Positions 1 to 6,410 of a stretch of DNA of 6,727 bases are shown piece after piece. The DNA is taken from positions 1-6,727 of the forward strand of contig SKKS01000069.1 of assembly GCA_007123625.1 (NCBI GenBank), read 5' to 3'. A program made the position numbers and the translations under genes. This stretch comes from Paracoccaceae bacterium (lineage in GTDB: Bacteria; Pseudomonadota; Alphaproteobacteria; Rhodobacterales; Rhodobacteraceae). Each line of letters opens with the position of its first letter. Positions within the stretch are counted from its first letter, which is position 1. Below the pieces are notes generated by a model, which saw nothing but the letters and a program-made list of their open reading frames with translations, made no database searches and was not told where the DNA came from.

Positions 1-723
1 GGCCAGCGACTCGCCCAGCGCCAACAACGCCGCCGGGGCGCGCGGTCCTTGCGGGTTGGCGGTGAACAGGTTCAGGAAGGCGCGTGCGGCATCGCCAGTT
101 GCCCCGCGCGCCCGATGCGCCGCGCCCAGCAGAAGCTGCGCTTCCTCGGTCCGCGGCCCACCGGGGAAGCCTTCGATGAACTCGGCCAGCGCGACCGCCG
201 CTTCGTCCGCGCGCCCGTCATTAAGCAGGGCGGCGGCGGCTTCGAAGGCGCGCTGTTCGCCTTCGGCCATGAAAGGGGCATCGTCGGCGGGTTGCGTTGT
301 ATCGGATGGCGCCGCCGGTGCGGGGCTTGCCGGAAGGCTTGTATCCAGCCCGCCCAGCGGTGCCGTGGCGCTCAGTTGCGACACGTCGCCGCCTTCCAGC
401 TCGACCAGGCGGAACTCGATATCGCCCAGCCGGTTGGTGGCGTCGGCGACGATGCGCCGGATGCGGAAATCCAGCTCTTCGGCCTGAGACGTCAGGCGTG
501 CGAGCGCGGACTCGATCCGGTCGATCCGCTCCAGCGTGTCGCCTTCGATTCGCGGTGTTGCACTGTCCGAGCGGACCAGTTCGCTGCGCAGCCGTCCCAG
601 ATCGGCACCCAGCGATTCGATCTCGGCGCGCAGGTCGGCCAGAGTATCGGCCCGGGCCGCGCCCGAAGGCACGACCCAGACCGCAATGGCCAGTATCAGG
701 AGTGCGGCAAACGCGCGGCGCAT
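1..723 (-). CDS. cpoB: Tol-Pal cell division coordinator CpoB/YbgF (3' end outside window)
   Basis: Periplasmic Tol-Pal partner; in E. coli, CpoB links TolA and outer-membrane constriction to septal peptidoglycan synthesis. Reading from the ATG at 723 gives 241 codons without a stop up to the left edge, so the end of the gene is missing. Residues 1-25 form a Sec signal peptide (RR start, hydrophobic core, probable cleavage after Ala23-Arg24-Ala25). Residues about 27-115 are heptad-like and charged (DLRAEIESLGADLGRL; LERIDRIESALARL), as in the trimerising coiled coil of the family. A Pro/Ala/Thr linker follows at 118-152. From about 155 there are TPR-like helices (EQRAFEAAAALLNDGRADEA; GGPRTEEAQLLLGAAHRARG). 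The start lies 7 nt after the pal stop, so it is last or near last in the tol-pal operon. The ribosome site is weak (TCGGGG across the pal stop), which suggests translational coupling to pal. Confidence 0.93.
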   Translation of the reverse strand, partial: MRRAFAALLILAIAVWVVPSGAARADTLADLRAEIESLGADLGRLRSELVRSDSATPRIEGDTLERIDRIESALARLTSQAEELDFRIRRIVADATNRLGDIEFRLVELEGGDVSQLSATAPLGGLDTSLPASPAPAAPSDTTQPADDAPFMAEGEQRAFEAAAALLNDGRADEAAVALAEFIEGFPGGPRTEEAQLLLGAAHRARGATGDAARAFLNLFTANPQGPRAPAALLALGESLA

Positions 724-730
724 GGCGTGC

Positions 731-1273
731 TTACCCCGACAGACCGGTGGAAACCACCGTGACCGCACGCCGGTTCAGGTTCCAGCAGCGCGTTTCGGGG
801 CAGGCTTCGACCGGGCGCTCCTTGCCGTAGCTGACGGTCCGCATGCGGTTCGACTGCACGCCCTGGCTGACCAGATACTGAACCACCGCGTTGGCGCGCC
901 GTGCGCCAAGAGCGACGTTATATTCCCGCGTGCCGCGTTCGTCGGCATGGCCTTCGATCATGATCGCGTATTGCGGATTGGCGGTCAGCCAACGGGCCTG
1001 CCCAGCCAGCGTTTGCCGCGCCGTGTCGGTAAGGGTGCTTGCGTCGGTCTCAAAGAACACGCGGTCGCCGATGCGCTGCTGGAAATGCGCGACCGAGTTC
1101 GGGTCGTTCGGATCGCCCAGCGCTCCGGACGAAATGCCGCCTGCGCCGCCCGGGCCGAAGCCGCCCGCGCCACCGTCGTCCCAGCCGTCCGCGCCGCCGC
1201 CGCCGCGCGGGTTGTTGCACGCTGCAAGCGCCAGCGCCGCCACCAGCATCAGCATCTTTGTCGTTACGTTCAT
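731..1273 (-). CDS. pal: Peptidoglycan-associated lipoprotein Pal
   Basis: Outer-membrane lipoprotein that binds peptidoglycan and is released from it by TolB during constriction. The product is 180 aa, a normal length. It has a lipoprotein signal peptide with lipobox Leu-Ala-Ala-Cys and acylated Cys19, then a Gly-rich tether (24-52), then an OmpA-like domain (about 68-176). The domain holds the diagnostic motif EGHADERGTREYN (107-119) followed by LGARRANAVVQYL (122-134), with Asp111 and Arg125/Arg126 in the peptidoglycan-binding positions, and ends with NRRAVTVV. I chose the ATG at 1273, not an upstream in-frame ATG at 1384. The 1273 start gives the lipoprotein signal at the N terminus and has GAGGG 9 nt upstream; the extra 37 residues would bury the signal. 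Cys158 and Cys163 in the late loop could form a disulfide. Unlike its neighbours, pal is separated from the gene before it (tolB) by 144 nt. Confidence 0.97.
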   Translation of the reverse strand: MNVTTKMLMLVAALALAACNNPRGGGGADGWDDGGAGGFGPGGAGGISSGALGDPNDPNSVAHFQQRIGDRVFFETDASTLTDTARQTLAGQARWLTANPQYAIMIEGHADERGTREYNVALGARRANAVVQYLVSQGVQSNRMRTVSYGKERPVEACPETRCWNLNRRAVTVVSTGLSG

Positions 1274-1417
1274 GGTCTCAATCCCTCGTGATGCGGGGGG
1301 CGTTGGGTGTGTGTCATCTTCGACCGGCCCGCGGTGTTTGTGAAGCCCGGGCATTCGATGTCCCGGTGTGGAAAAAATTGCCATGTCATGGTCCCGGATC
1401 AGGGCGCCGGGCCAGGG
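1274..1417 (-). promoter_or_regulatory. tolB-pal spacer with two possible hairpins and a T tract
   Basis: This is the only sizeable gap inside the operon. Read on the minus strand, an imperfect hairpin comes first (1413-1390; 7 bp with one bulged base and a 9-nt loop). Twelve nt later there is a run of six T (1377-1372). A second hairpin follows (1366-1347; CCGGG pairing with CCCGG, extended by CAT/ATG inside, one bulge, 3-nt loop), and then the pal ribosome site at 1287-1283. The T run is too far from the first stem for a good intrinsic terminator, so attenuation or an RNA processing/stability element is equally possible. I saw no convincing -35/-10 pair for a separate pal promoter. The hairpins are seen in the sequence; the function is inferred. 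Confidence 0.35.
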
Positions 1418-2779
1418 TCATGGCCGGAGCGGCGACCATGCCGGGTCCGAGGCCGGCCCGGGAGTGGGGATGCGGCGCAGGTTGCGCCCCGACACGTCAA
1501 CCGACCACAACGCGGGATCGCCGCCCGCGGTTTCACGGGTGAACATGATCACGCGGCCATTGGGGGCCCAGGTCGGCCCCTCGTCAAGGAACGAGGCCGT
1601 GAGCAGCCGCTCTTCGGAGCCGTCGGTTCGCATGACCCCGATGTGGAAACGCCCCTGATGCGACTTGGTAAAGGCGATCAGATCCCCGCGCGGCGACCAC
1701 ACCGGCGTGCCGTAGCGGCCCTGGCCGAAGCTGATGCGCCGCGCCTCGCCGCCGTTTGCGGGCATGACATAAAGCTGCGAGGTCCCCGAGCGGTCGGATT
1801 CGAACACGACCTGCCGTCCGTCGGGTGAAAAGCTGGGCGCGGTGGCAATCGAGGGTGCGTTGGTCAACTGAATGCGCTGCCCGTTCGACAGGTTCAGCCG
1901 GTACAGGTCCGTCGTTCCGCCCACCGACAGCGAATAGATCATGCTGCTGCCGTCGGGCGAAAAACGCGGCGCGAAGGTCATGGTGCCAGGCTGGTCGCCC
2001 ACCACCTGCCGACGCATCGAGGCCAGCTCCATCAGGAAAATGCGCGGCGTGCCGCCTTCATAGCTGGTGTAAAGGATACGGTCGCCTTGCTGCGAAAAGC
2101 GCGGCGCGATCACCAGCGCACGCCCGTCGCTGAGGTATTCCACGTTGAAGCCATCCTGATCCATCACCGCCAGCCGCTTCACGCGGTTCTCGCGCGGGCC
2201 GGATTCGGCTACGAACACCACGCGGCTGTCGAAGTACCCGCCTTCGCCGGTGATCCGGCTGTAGACCGCGTCCGACACCTTGTGCCCCATCCGCCGCCAG
2301 GCATCGGTGCTGCCCTGAAACTGCAGCCCGTCGCCCATCTGCCGCCCCGAGACGATGTCGAACAGGCGAAACTTGACCGACATGCGATTTCCCTGCACCG
2401 ACACCGCACCGGTAATCAGCGCCTGGGCATTGATCGCCCGCCAGTCGGCGTATTGCACCGGCGCGTCGAAGCTGGTGATCCGACTGATATGGGCCGAGGC
2501 CGGAATTTCGCGGAAAAGGCCGGTGTTGGTCAGGTTCGCTGCCACCACGCGCGACAATTGTTCGGCATACTGCCCGCCGCCGCTGTTCTCCGCCACGAAG
2601 GACGGCACCGCAAAGGGCATCGGCTCGATCACGCCTTCGGTGATCTCGATCCTGAGCGGCCCGGACTGAGCATTGGCCGCCAGCGCGGCGAAACTTGCAG
2701 CGACCAATGTGAGCACGGCCAGCACAAGGGGGGCCAGCCGTGCGCGGCTGTGGGGGACGGGGGGGGTAATCGCACTCAT
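1418..2779 (-). CDS. tolB: Tol-Pal system beta-propeller protein TolB
   Basis: Periplasmic protein that binds Pal and is pulled off it by TolA, controlling how Pal accumulates at the division site. The product is 453 aa, within the usual range. The signal peptide spans 1-37 with a hydrophobic core and probable cleavage after Ala35-Asn36-Ala37. The N-terminal alpha/beta domain (about 40-180) starts with LRIEITEGVIEPMPFA and includes the usual LxxTGLFREIP segment (82-93). The C-terminal six-bladed propeller (about 185-453) shows repeated blade signatures: APRFSQQGD (225-233), APRFSPDGS (270-278), APSFSPDGR (314-322), TPVWSPRGD (358-366), GPTWAPNGR (401-409) and the closing DPAWSP (445-450). The ATG at 2779 overlaps the tolA stop by 4 nt (ATGA), and AAGGG lies 11 nt upstream. 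Codons 5-7 contain a run of eight C, a possible slippage site in the signal-peptide region. Confidence 0.98.
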   Translation of the reverse strand: MSAITPPVPHSRARLAPLVLAVLTLVAASFAALAANAQSGPLRIEITEGVIEPMPFAVPSFVAENSGGGQYAEQLSRVVAANLTNTGLFREIPASAHISRITSFDAPVQYADWRAINAQALITGAVSVQGNRMSVKFRLFDIVSGRQMGDGLQFQGSTDAWRRMGHKVSDAVYSRITGEGGYFDSRVVFVAESGPRENRVKRLAVMDQDGFNVEYLSDGRALVIAPRFSQQGDRILYTSYEGGTPRIFLMELASMRRQVVGDQPGTMTFAPRFSPDGSSMIYSLSVGGTTDLYRLNLSNGQRIQLTNAPSIATAPSFSPDGRQVVFESDRSGTSQLYVMPANGGEARRISFGQGRYGTPVWSPRGDLIAFTKSHQGRFHIGVMRTDGSEERLLTASFLDEGPTWAPNGRVIMFTRETAGGDPALWSVDVSGRNLRRIPTPGPASDPAWSPLRP

Positions 2780-3999
2780 CGTATACGCATCCCTTCGGGG
2801 TTGAACGTGATCTCTATATCACGCCATTGATCGTATTTCTCGGGGGGCAGGCCATATCCGTCGCCCGCACAGCGGATGATCGCCCTGCGCGCTGCTTCAA
2901 ACGCCTGCGAGGTGGCCGATTCCGACCCGCCCGAGGCCGAAATCATCCGGATGGATCCCATCTCGGGCATGGCGTTCGGAGTCATCGAAATCCCCACCAC
3001 CACGGTAACGGCCATCGCTTCGGTCGAAAGCGCGCCAAGGTTCCAGCATTGCTGCACCGCCAGCCGCAGGCCATCGGCTTCGGCCCGGGTCAGCCCGCCG
3101 GTCGCCGGGGTCGTGGGCCCGGGATCGGTCGCGCCGCCGCCCAGGTTTTCGGCCAGCGCCTGCGCCAATGCATCCGCAATGGCATCGCGCGGGGCTTCGG
3201 GTTCGGGTGTGGGCGCCGGTGCCGGGTCGGGCTGCGGCTGTTGTTGCGCGGGCGGCTGCTGGGGTTGAGGCTGTGCAGTCTGTTGGGGTGCCGGGTCGGG
3301 CTGCGGGCGGTCGGGGCGGCGTTGCGGGCGCGGGCTGACGGTGGGGGCGCGCGCGGCCAGGTCAAGCGATTCCGTATCGGTTTCGGTCGCCTCGGTGACG
3401 ATCTCGGTCGTGGCCTCGGGCAGGGCTGTAGGTTCGGCTTCGGGCTGGGTCACCTCGGCCTCGGCTGTGGCGTCAGGGGTGACGGCTTCGGACTCGGTGA
3501 TGTCGATGCGGGCCTCGGGGTCCGGCGCCTCTGAAGGGGTGGGCGCGACGCGGTCCACCGGACGCGGACGCGGGCGCACCGAACTGCCCGGTGAGGGCAC
3601 CGGCGAAAGCACCACGCCGGTTTCCGGCGGCGCGGGCGCGGGCGGTTCTGGTTGCGGCTCCGGCTGGGGTTCCGGTTGCGACGTTGATTCTGGTGGAGGG
3701 GGGGGCGCGGGTTCGGGCTGCACCGGCGGCGGCGCGGCGATCTCGGGCTCGGTCGCCGGTGCGGGCTCTGGTTCGGGCGTGGGAGTGGGCGCCGGTGTGG
3801 GTGCAGGCGTTGGCGTCGGCTCGGGGCTGCGCGCAGGCGATTGCAGCGCGGCGAACTCCTCGGCGCTGATGAGCGAGACATCGGCCACCGGCACCCGCAG
3901 CCCGCTGTCGGGCGCGCGGAACAGATCGCCGACCATCACCCAGAGGATGAGGCCGATGTGCATTGCACCCGAAATTTTCTGTCCCGTATCAAGGGGCAT
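2776..3999 (-). CDS. tolA: Cell envelope integrity protein TolA, proline-rich type
   Basis: Inner-membrane anchored rod that transmits TolQR motor force to TolB-Pal and the outer membrane. The product is 407 aa. It has one N-terminal membrane helix (about 9-27, ISGAMHIGLILWVMVGDLF) after a very short cytoplasmic end. A long low-complexity stretch (about 54-300) follows, in which Pro alternates with Thr, Ala, Glu or Gln (PTPTPAPTPAP; QPEPQPEPQPEP). This takes the place of the long Ala/Lys/Glu helix of E. coli TolA. The TolA/TonB-like C-terminal domain is at about 302-407 (LTRAEADGLRLAVQQCWN ... FNPEGMRIR). Cys318 and Cys377 lie in that domain and may form a disulfide like the one known in E. 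coli TolA. It starts 22 nt after tolR without a strong ribosome site and overlaps tolB by 4 nt. Identity rests on position, the membrane anchor and the C-terminal domain, since the middle is too simple to compare. Confidence 0.95.
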   Translation of the reverse strand: MPLDTGQKISGAMHIGLILWVMVGDLFRAPDSGLRVPVADVSLISAEEFAALQSPARSPEPTPTPAPTPAPTPTPEPEPAPATEPEIAAPPPVQPEPAPPPPPESTSQPEPQPEPQPEPPAPAPPETGVVLSPVPSPGSSVRPRPRPVDRVAPTPSEAPDPEARIDITESEAVTPDATAEAEVTQPEAEPTALPEATTEIVTEATETDTESLDLAARAPTVSPRPQRRPDRPQPDPAPQQTAQPQPQQPPAQQQPQPDPAPAPTPEPEAPRDAIADALAQALAENLGGGATDPGPTTPATGGLTRAEADGLRLAVQQCWNLGALSTEAMAVTVVVGISMTPNAMPEMGSIRMISASGGSESATSQAFEAARRAIIRCAGDGYGLPPEKYDQWRDIEITFNPEGMRIR

Positions 4000-4021
4000 G
4001 GCGTGTCCGCTTTCGCCTTGC

Positions 4022-4486
4022 TCAGTTCTGCCCGTCGAAACGGGGCCCGCCGGTGTCGGTCACCAGCCCGATGTTGTTGAAGCCGCCCGAATTCAGCGCG
4101 CCCATCACCTGCACCACGCGCTCGTAGGGGATGGCCCCGTCGGCGCGCAGGAAGATCTTGTTGTCGCGGCGCTCGGCGGCTACCGCGCGCAGCTGCGCGA
4201 TCAGGTCGCCGCCATTGACCTCGGTCGTCATGATCAGCACGCGGCCATCGGCGGTCAGCGTCACCGAAAGCGGCTCTTCCTGTTCCGCGGGCAGCGCGCC
4301 CGCCGACGTGCGCGGCAACTCCACCGGCACGCCCACAGTCAGCATGGGCGCCGCGACCATGAAGATGATGAGCAGCACCAGCATCACATCCACAAAGGGC
4401 GTGACGTTGATTTCCGACATGCGCCCGCCCGCACTGCGCCGCCGCCGACCGTTGCCGCCATTGCGCTTGATGACCTGTCCACCCAT
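4022..4486 (-). CDS. tolR: Tol-Pal motor subunit TolR (ExbD/TolR family)
   Basis: Inner-membrane subunit of the TolQ-TolR proton channel that energises TolA. The product is 154 aa, typical of the family. A basic cytoplasmic N terminus (KRNGGNGRRRRSAGG) leads to the family signature MSEINVTPFVDVMLVLLIIF (23-42). The single membrane helix spans about 31-53 and carries the essential proton-carrying aspartate at Asp33 (equivalent to E. coli TolR Asp23). The periplasmic domain (about 70-145) includes the strand IFLRADGAIPYERVVQVMGAL, typical of ExbD/TolR. The start is 3 nt after the tolQ stop with no clear ribosome site, so translation is probably coupled to tolQ. ExbD was considered, but the tolQ-tolA-tolB-pal neighbourhood decides for TolR. 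Confidence 0.98.
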   Translation of the reverse strand: MGGQVIKRNGGNGRRRRSAGGRMSEINVTPFVDVMLVLLIIFMVAAPMLTVGVPVELPRTSAGALPAEQEEPLSVTLTADGRVLIMTTEVNGGDLIAQLRAVAAERRDNKIFLRADGAIPYERVVQVMGALNSGGFNNIGLVTDTGGPRFDGQN

Positions 4487-4489
4487 GGC

Positions 4490-5188
4490 TCAGGCCGCAT
4501 CCAGCTGGCGCGACAGGATGGTGTTGAACTCATCCGCGAAGGCTTCGAACCCTGAGATGATGACCTCGGAATCCTCGGTCAGCTTGTTATAGAAGATCGT
4601 CGCCGGAATCGCCGCCAGCAACCCCAGACCGGTCGCCAGCAGCGCCTCGGCGATGCCCGGCGCGACCACGGCCAGATTGGTGGACTGCGCCAGCGCGATT
4701 TCCTCGAACGCGTGCTTGATCCCCCAGACCGTGCCGAACAGCCCGATGAAGGGCGAGGCCGACCCGACCGAGGCCAGGAACGTCAGCCCCCCCTGAAGCG
4801 CGCGCGCTTCCTTGGTGATGGCCACATCCATCGAGCGGTCAATCCGTGCCACGGCCCCGGGGATCAGCGCGCCGTCCTGGCGGTGGCTGCGCCGCCATTC
4901 GGCCATGCCGGCGGCAAAGACCCGTGCGGGCGGGCTGGGCGGTTCGGGGCCAAGCTGTTCATAGAGTTCGTCCAGCGGCTCACCCGACCAGAAGGCGCCG
5001 TCAAAGGCGTCAGCCTCGGCGCGGGCGCGGCGGTAGCGGATCAGCTTCTGGATGATGATCCCCCATGACCAGAACGAGGCCAGGATCAGGATGATCATCA
5101 CCAGCTGCACGGTCAGGGTGGCGCGCGCAAACAGCGCGACCAGCGAAAAATCGATGTCTTGCGCTGCGGCAAGGGCAGTTTGTTCCAT
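4490..5188 (-). CDS. tolQ: Tol-Pal motor subunit TolQ (ExbB/MotA family)
   Basis: Multi-pass inner-membrane subunit that forms the pentameric shell of the proton-driven TolQR motor. From the ATG at 5188 the product is 232 aa, the usual length. Three membrane segments can be seen: about 25-48 (LTVQLVMIILILASFWSWGI), 134-157 and 177-200. The family signature FIGLFGTVWGI (147-157) is followed by APGIAEALLATGLGLLAAIPA (176-196), with channel-lining polar residues near Thr153 and Thr187. A large cytoplasmic loop (50-130) contains FAAGMAEWRR. An in-frame GTG at 5200 would add four residues and has AAGGGTGG about 10 nt upstream. I prefer the ATG because MEQ-ALAAAQ-IDFSL matches the usual N terminus of relatives, but the GTG cannot be excluded. 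It is the first intact gene of the operon. Confidence 0.97.
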   Translation of the reverse strand: MEQTALAAAQDIDFSLVALFARATLTVQLVMIILILASFWSWGIIIQKLIRYRRARAEADAFDGAFWSGEPLDELYEQLGPEPPSPPARVFAAGMAEWRRSHRQDGALIPGAVARIDRSMDVAITKEARALQGGLTFLASVGSASPFIGLFGTVWGIKHAFEEIALAQSTNLAVVAPGIAEALLATGLGLLAAIPATIFYNKLTEDSEVIISGFEAFADEFNTILSRQLDAA

Positions 5189-5244
5189 GGGCCTGCTCAC
5201 TCAAGATGGGCCACCCTTGGCGCGGGCAGCTCTGTTTGGCGGCG

Positions 5245-5274
5245 AATCTACAGGTTTTCGGCCCTCAAAGCCAA
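5245..5274 (-). promoter_or_regulatory. Candidate sigma-70 promoter for tolQ
   Basis: On the minus strand, TTGGCT (5274-5269) and TAGATT (5250-5245) each match four of six consensus bases and are 18 nt apart. Transcription would start near 5238, about 50 nt upstream of the tolQ ATG. The site lies in the 111-nt gap between the end of the ybgC remnant and tolQ. With ybgC broken, a promoter here would let the intact operon be expressed without reading through the remnant. This is read by eye only; high-GC alphaproteobacterial promoters often match the consensus poorly. Confidence 0.3.
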
Positions 5275-5299
5275 CAGATCGGCGGCTGATGCAACAAAT

Positions 5300-5703
5300 T
5301 TATCCGTGATCGGTGCACAGGGCGCGCAGTGGGCCGGGAAATCGCTGCGCCCGCCCCGCGCTAGGGAGGCAGACCAGCACCACCCATGCATCAGACAGCG
5401 CTGCGCCGTCGCGCAGCACTTGCTGGCGCAGGCCGCGCATGTGTCGCCGCCTGCACCGTGGTGGTGACGCTCAGCAGGTCATCGAAGCGGGCGGGGGAGA
5501 GGTAATCGGCCTCGACCCGCCGCACGGCAAGGACCAGCCCCGGTTCGCCCTTCAACGCCGCCTTATCGACCCCCAGCGCCCGCACCAATTCGCTGCGCGC
5601 CCGTTCGATAAACTCCATGTGGCTGACATAATCGACGATGCCCGCAAGGTCCGTATCCTCGTAACAGGCGCAGATGGGGTGGGCGTGGGGAATCGGGTGT
5701 CAT
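5300..5703 (-). pseudogene. ybgC: ybgC (Tol-Pal-linked acyl-CoA thioesterase) with two frameshifts
   Basis: YbgC is a hotdog-fold acyl-CoA thioesterase encoded just before tolQ in many proteobacteria. Here its sequence is recognisable across three frames. The ATG at 5703 gives MTPDS; a +1 shift in a CCCC run (about 5690) gives the next block, in which CYEDTDLAGIV leads to MEFIERARSELVRALGVD and later AVRRVEADYLSPARFDDLLSVTT; a second +1 shift near 5430 gives LRQQVLRDGAALSDAWVVLVCL up to the TAA at 5302-5300. Without the two extra bases the length would be 133 aa, normal for the family. The usual V-R-V-Y-Y-E-D-T-D now reads I-C-A-C-Y-E-D-T-D, and the usual V-Y-Y-A-N-Y motif now reads V-D-Y-V-S-H, mostly single-base changes typical of decay. 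The catalytic-type Asp of EDTD remains. The longest open piece, from an internal ATG at 5618 (75 aa), lacks the active-site region, so a working enzyme is unlikely unless the shifts are sequencing errors. Confidence 0.85.
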
Positions 5704-5889
5704 CCGTCCTTGTGCGTCGTCTGTGGGATGTGTCTGGCCCGGCGCGCGCGGGGGGGGGGCGTGCGATGCGCGACGTCCCGGCAAGTCGCTGAAAATAGTC
5801 TCCGGGCCGGAACGCTGTCCCGTCATCAGGACCGTGTCGCGTGACTGCGATGTCTTTCGGCGTATGCGCCGGGGGGCCGATCTCCGGCG
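5704..5889 (-). other. Gap between ybgC remnant and transposase remnant, with G10 run
   Basis: No gene is recognised in these 186 bp on either strand. There is a run of ten G on the plus strand (5750-5759), preceded by alternating CG. A weak promoter-like pair faces ybgC on the minus strand: GGGACA (5821-5816) and TATTTT (5797-5792), 18 nt apart. AAGGA lies just before the ybgC ATG, with a short 3-4 nt spacing. The left end of the insertion sequence should lie somewhere near 5850-5890, but I could not identify its terminal repeat. The ruvB 3' end that often precedes ybgC in relatives is not visible. Confidence 0.35.
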
Positions 5890-6410
5890 TCACGCAGTCA
5901 GCAACCGGGGCCGTCGGGCAAGGTTGTGGGCGCCCATGGTCAGGATGACGCGGGATCGGACGCGGTCGACGCCGCGATACATGGTCTGGGCCATGCCGAC
6001 GACGGTTTTCGCCCGGCCAAAGGCCACTTCGATCCTCTTTCGATGCTTCCGGGACAGGGCAAAGCCCTCATGCCGTGTGGCTCGGCCATCAAATGCTGAA
6101 TATCTTGCTTTCTGTGCGGCATGCGGCGTGACAAAAGCCTGGCGCAGGTCGGCAACGAACCCGCTTGCGTCATTCCCCTTGTCGGCCCCAAGCGTCAGCC
6201 GCCGGGTCGATCCGGGGGAATGGCTGTGGATCGAGCCAGGGTGCCGCCACTGATGGTCTGAGGCCCATGGCGAGGGGCCAGGGCGGCCGTGCGTTCGGCA
6301 TGGCCGTCGGCTTGGGTCAACTCGCCCTGGACGATCAGACCGCGGCGGTTCTCGATCAGCGCATTCGCTGGGGAAACAGCCCCCCCGGACTGTTTTCTGA
6401 CCCTCCTCAT
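5890..6410 (-). pseudogene. IS5/IS1182-like DDE transposase, C-terminal half, frameshifted
   Basis: Remnant of an insertion-sequence transposase. Two blocks fit the C-terminal half of a large alphaproteobacterial DDE transposase family. In one frame, 6362-6276 reads ALIENRRGLIVQGELTQADG followed by HAERTAALA. In another, 6222-5890 reads GSTRRLTLGADKGNDASGF, then VTPHAAQKAR, RKRIEVAFGRAKT, VRSRVILTMGAHNLARRPRL and a stop. The blocks are out of frame and about 53 nt apart, where only a few codons are expected, so there has been an insertion or small duplication between them. The usual GADKGYD has become GADKGND, and the usual RIEEAFGW has become RIEVAFGR. The N-terminal half with the first catalytic Asp is absent from the window. 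It cannot encode an active enzyme. The family assignment is from remembered motifs, not a search. Confidence 0.75.

Noticed and set aside
49..762. 237-aa plus-strand open frame opposite cpoB
   Set aside because: The minus strand encodes a signal peptide, coiled coil and TPR-like helices of CpoB at the expected operon position. The plus-strand product has no recognisable domain.
1274..1384. N-terminal extension of Pal by 37 residues from an upstream ATG
   Set aside because: It would place the lipoprotein signal inside the protein. The ATG at 1273 has a good ribosome site and the correct signal at its start.
1372..1413. Strong intrinsic terminator after tolB
   Set aside because: The T run lies 12 nt beyond the stem base, so the classic arrangement is not met. 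It is kept only as a weak regulatory possibility.
2087..2830. 247-aa plus-strand open frame opposite tolB
   Set aside because: It lies wholly antisense to well-conserved TolB sequence, and its composition is typical of shadow frames.
3640..3840. Repetitive DNA considered as a CRISPR or tandem repeat array
   Set aside because: The periodicity comes from proline dipeptide codons in tolA, with no fixed repeat unit or spacer pattern.
3341..4555. 404-aa plus-strand open frame opposite tolA and tolR
   Set aside because: Its Gly/Ser/Val-rich product mirrors the proline-rich tolA repeats. Both tolA and tolR on the other strand are clear genes, so this is a high-GC shadow.
5552..5893. 113-aa minus-strand frame running from the IS end into ybgC
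   Set aside because: The translated product matches nothing, while a different frame over the same bases gives clear YbgC motifs.
5723..6253. 176-aa plus-strand open frame spanning the ybgC upstream gap and the transposase remnant
   Set aside because: It is antisense to the recognisable transposase blocks and crosses the gap between unrelated sequences; no family resemblance.
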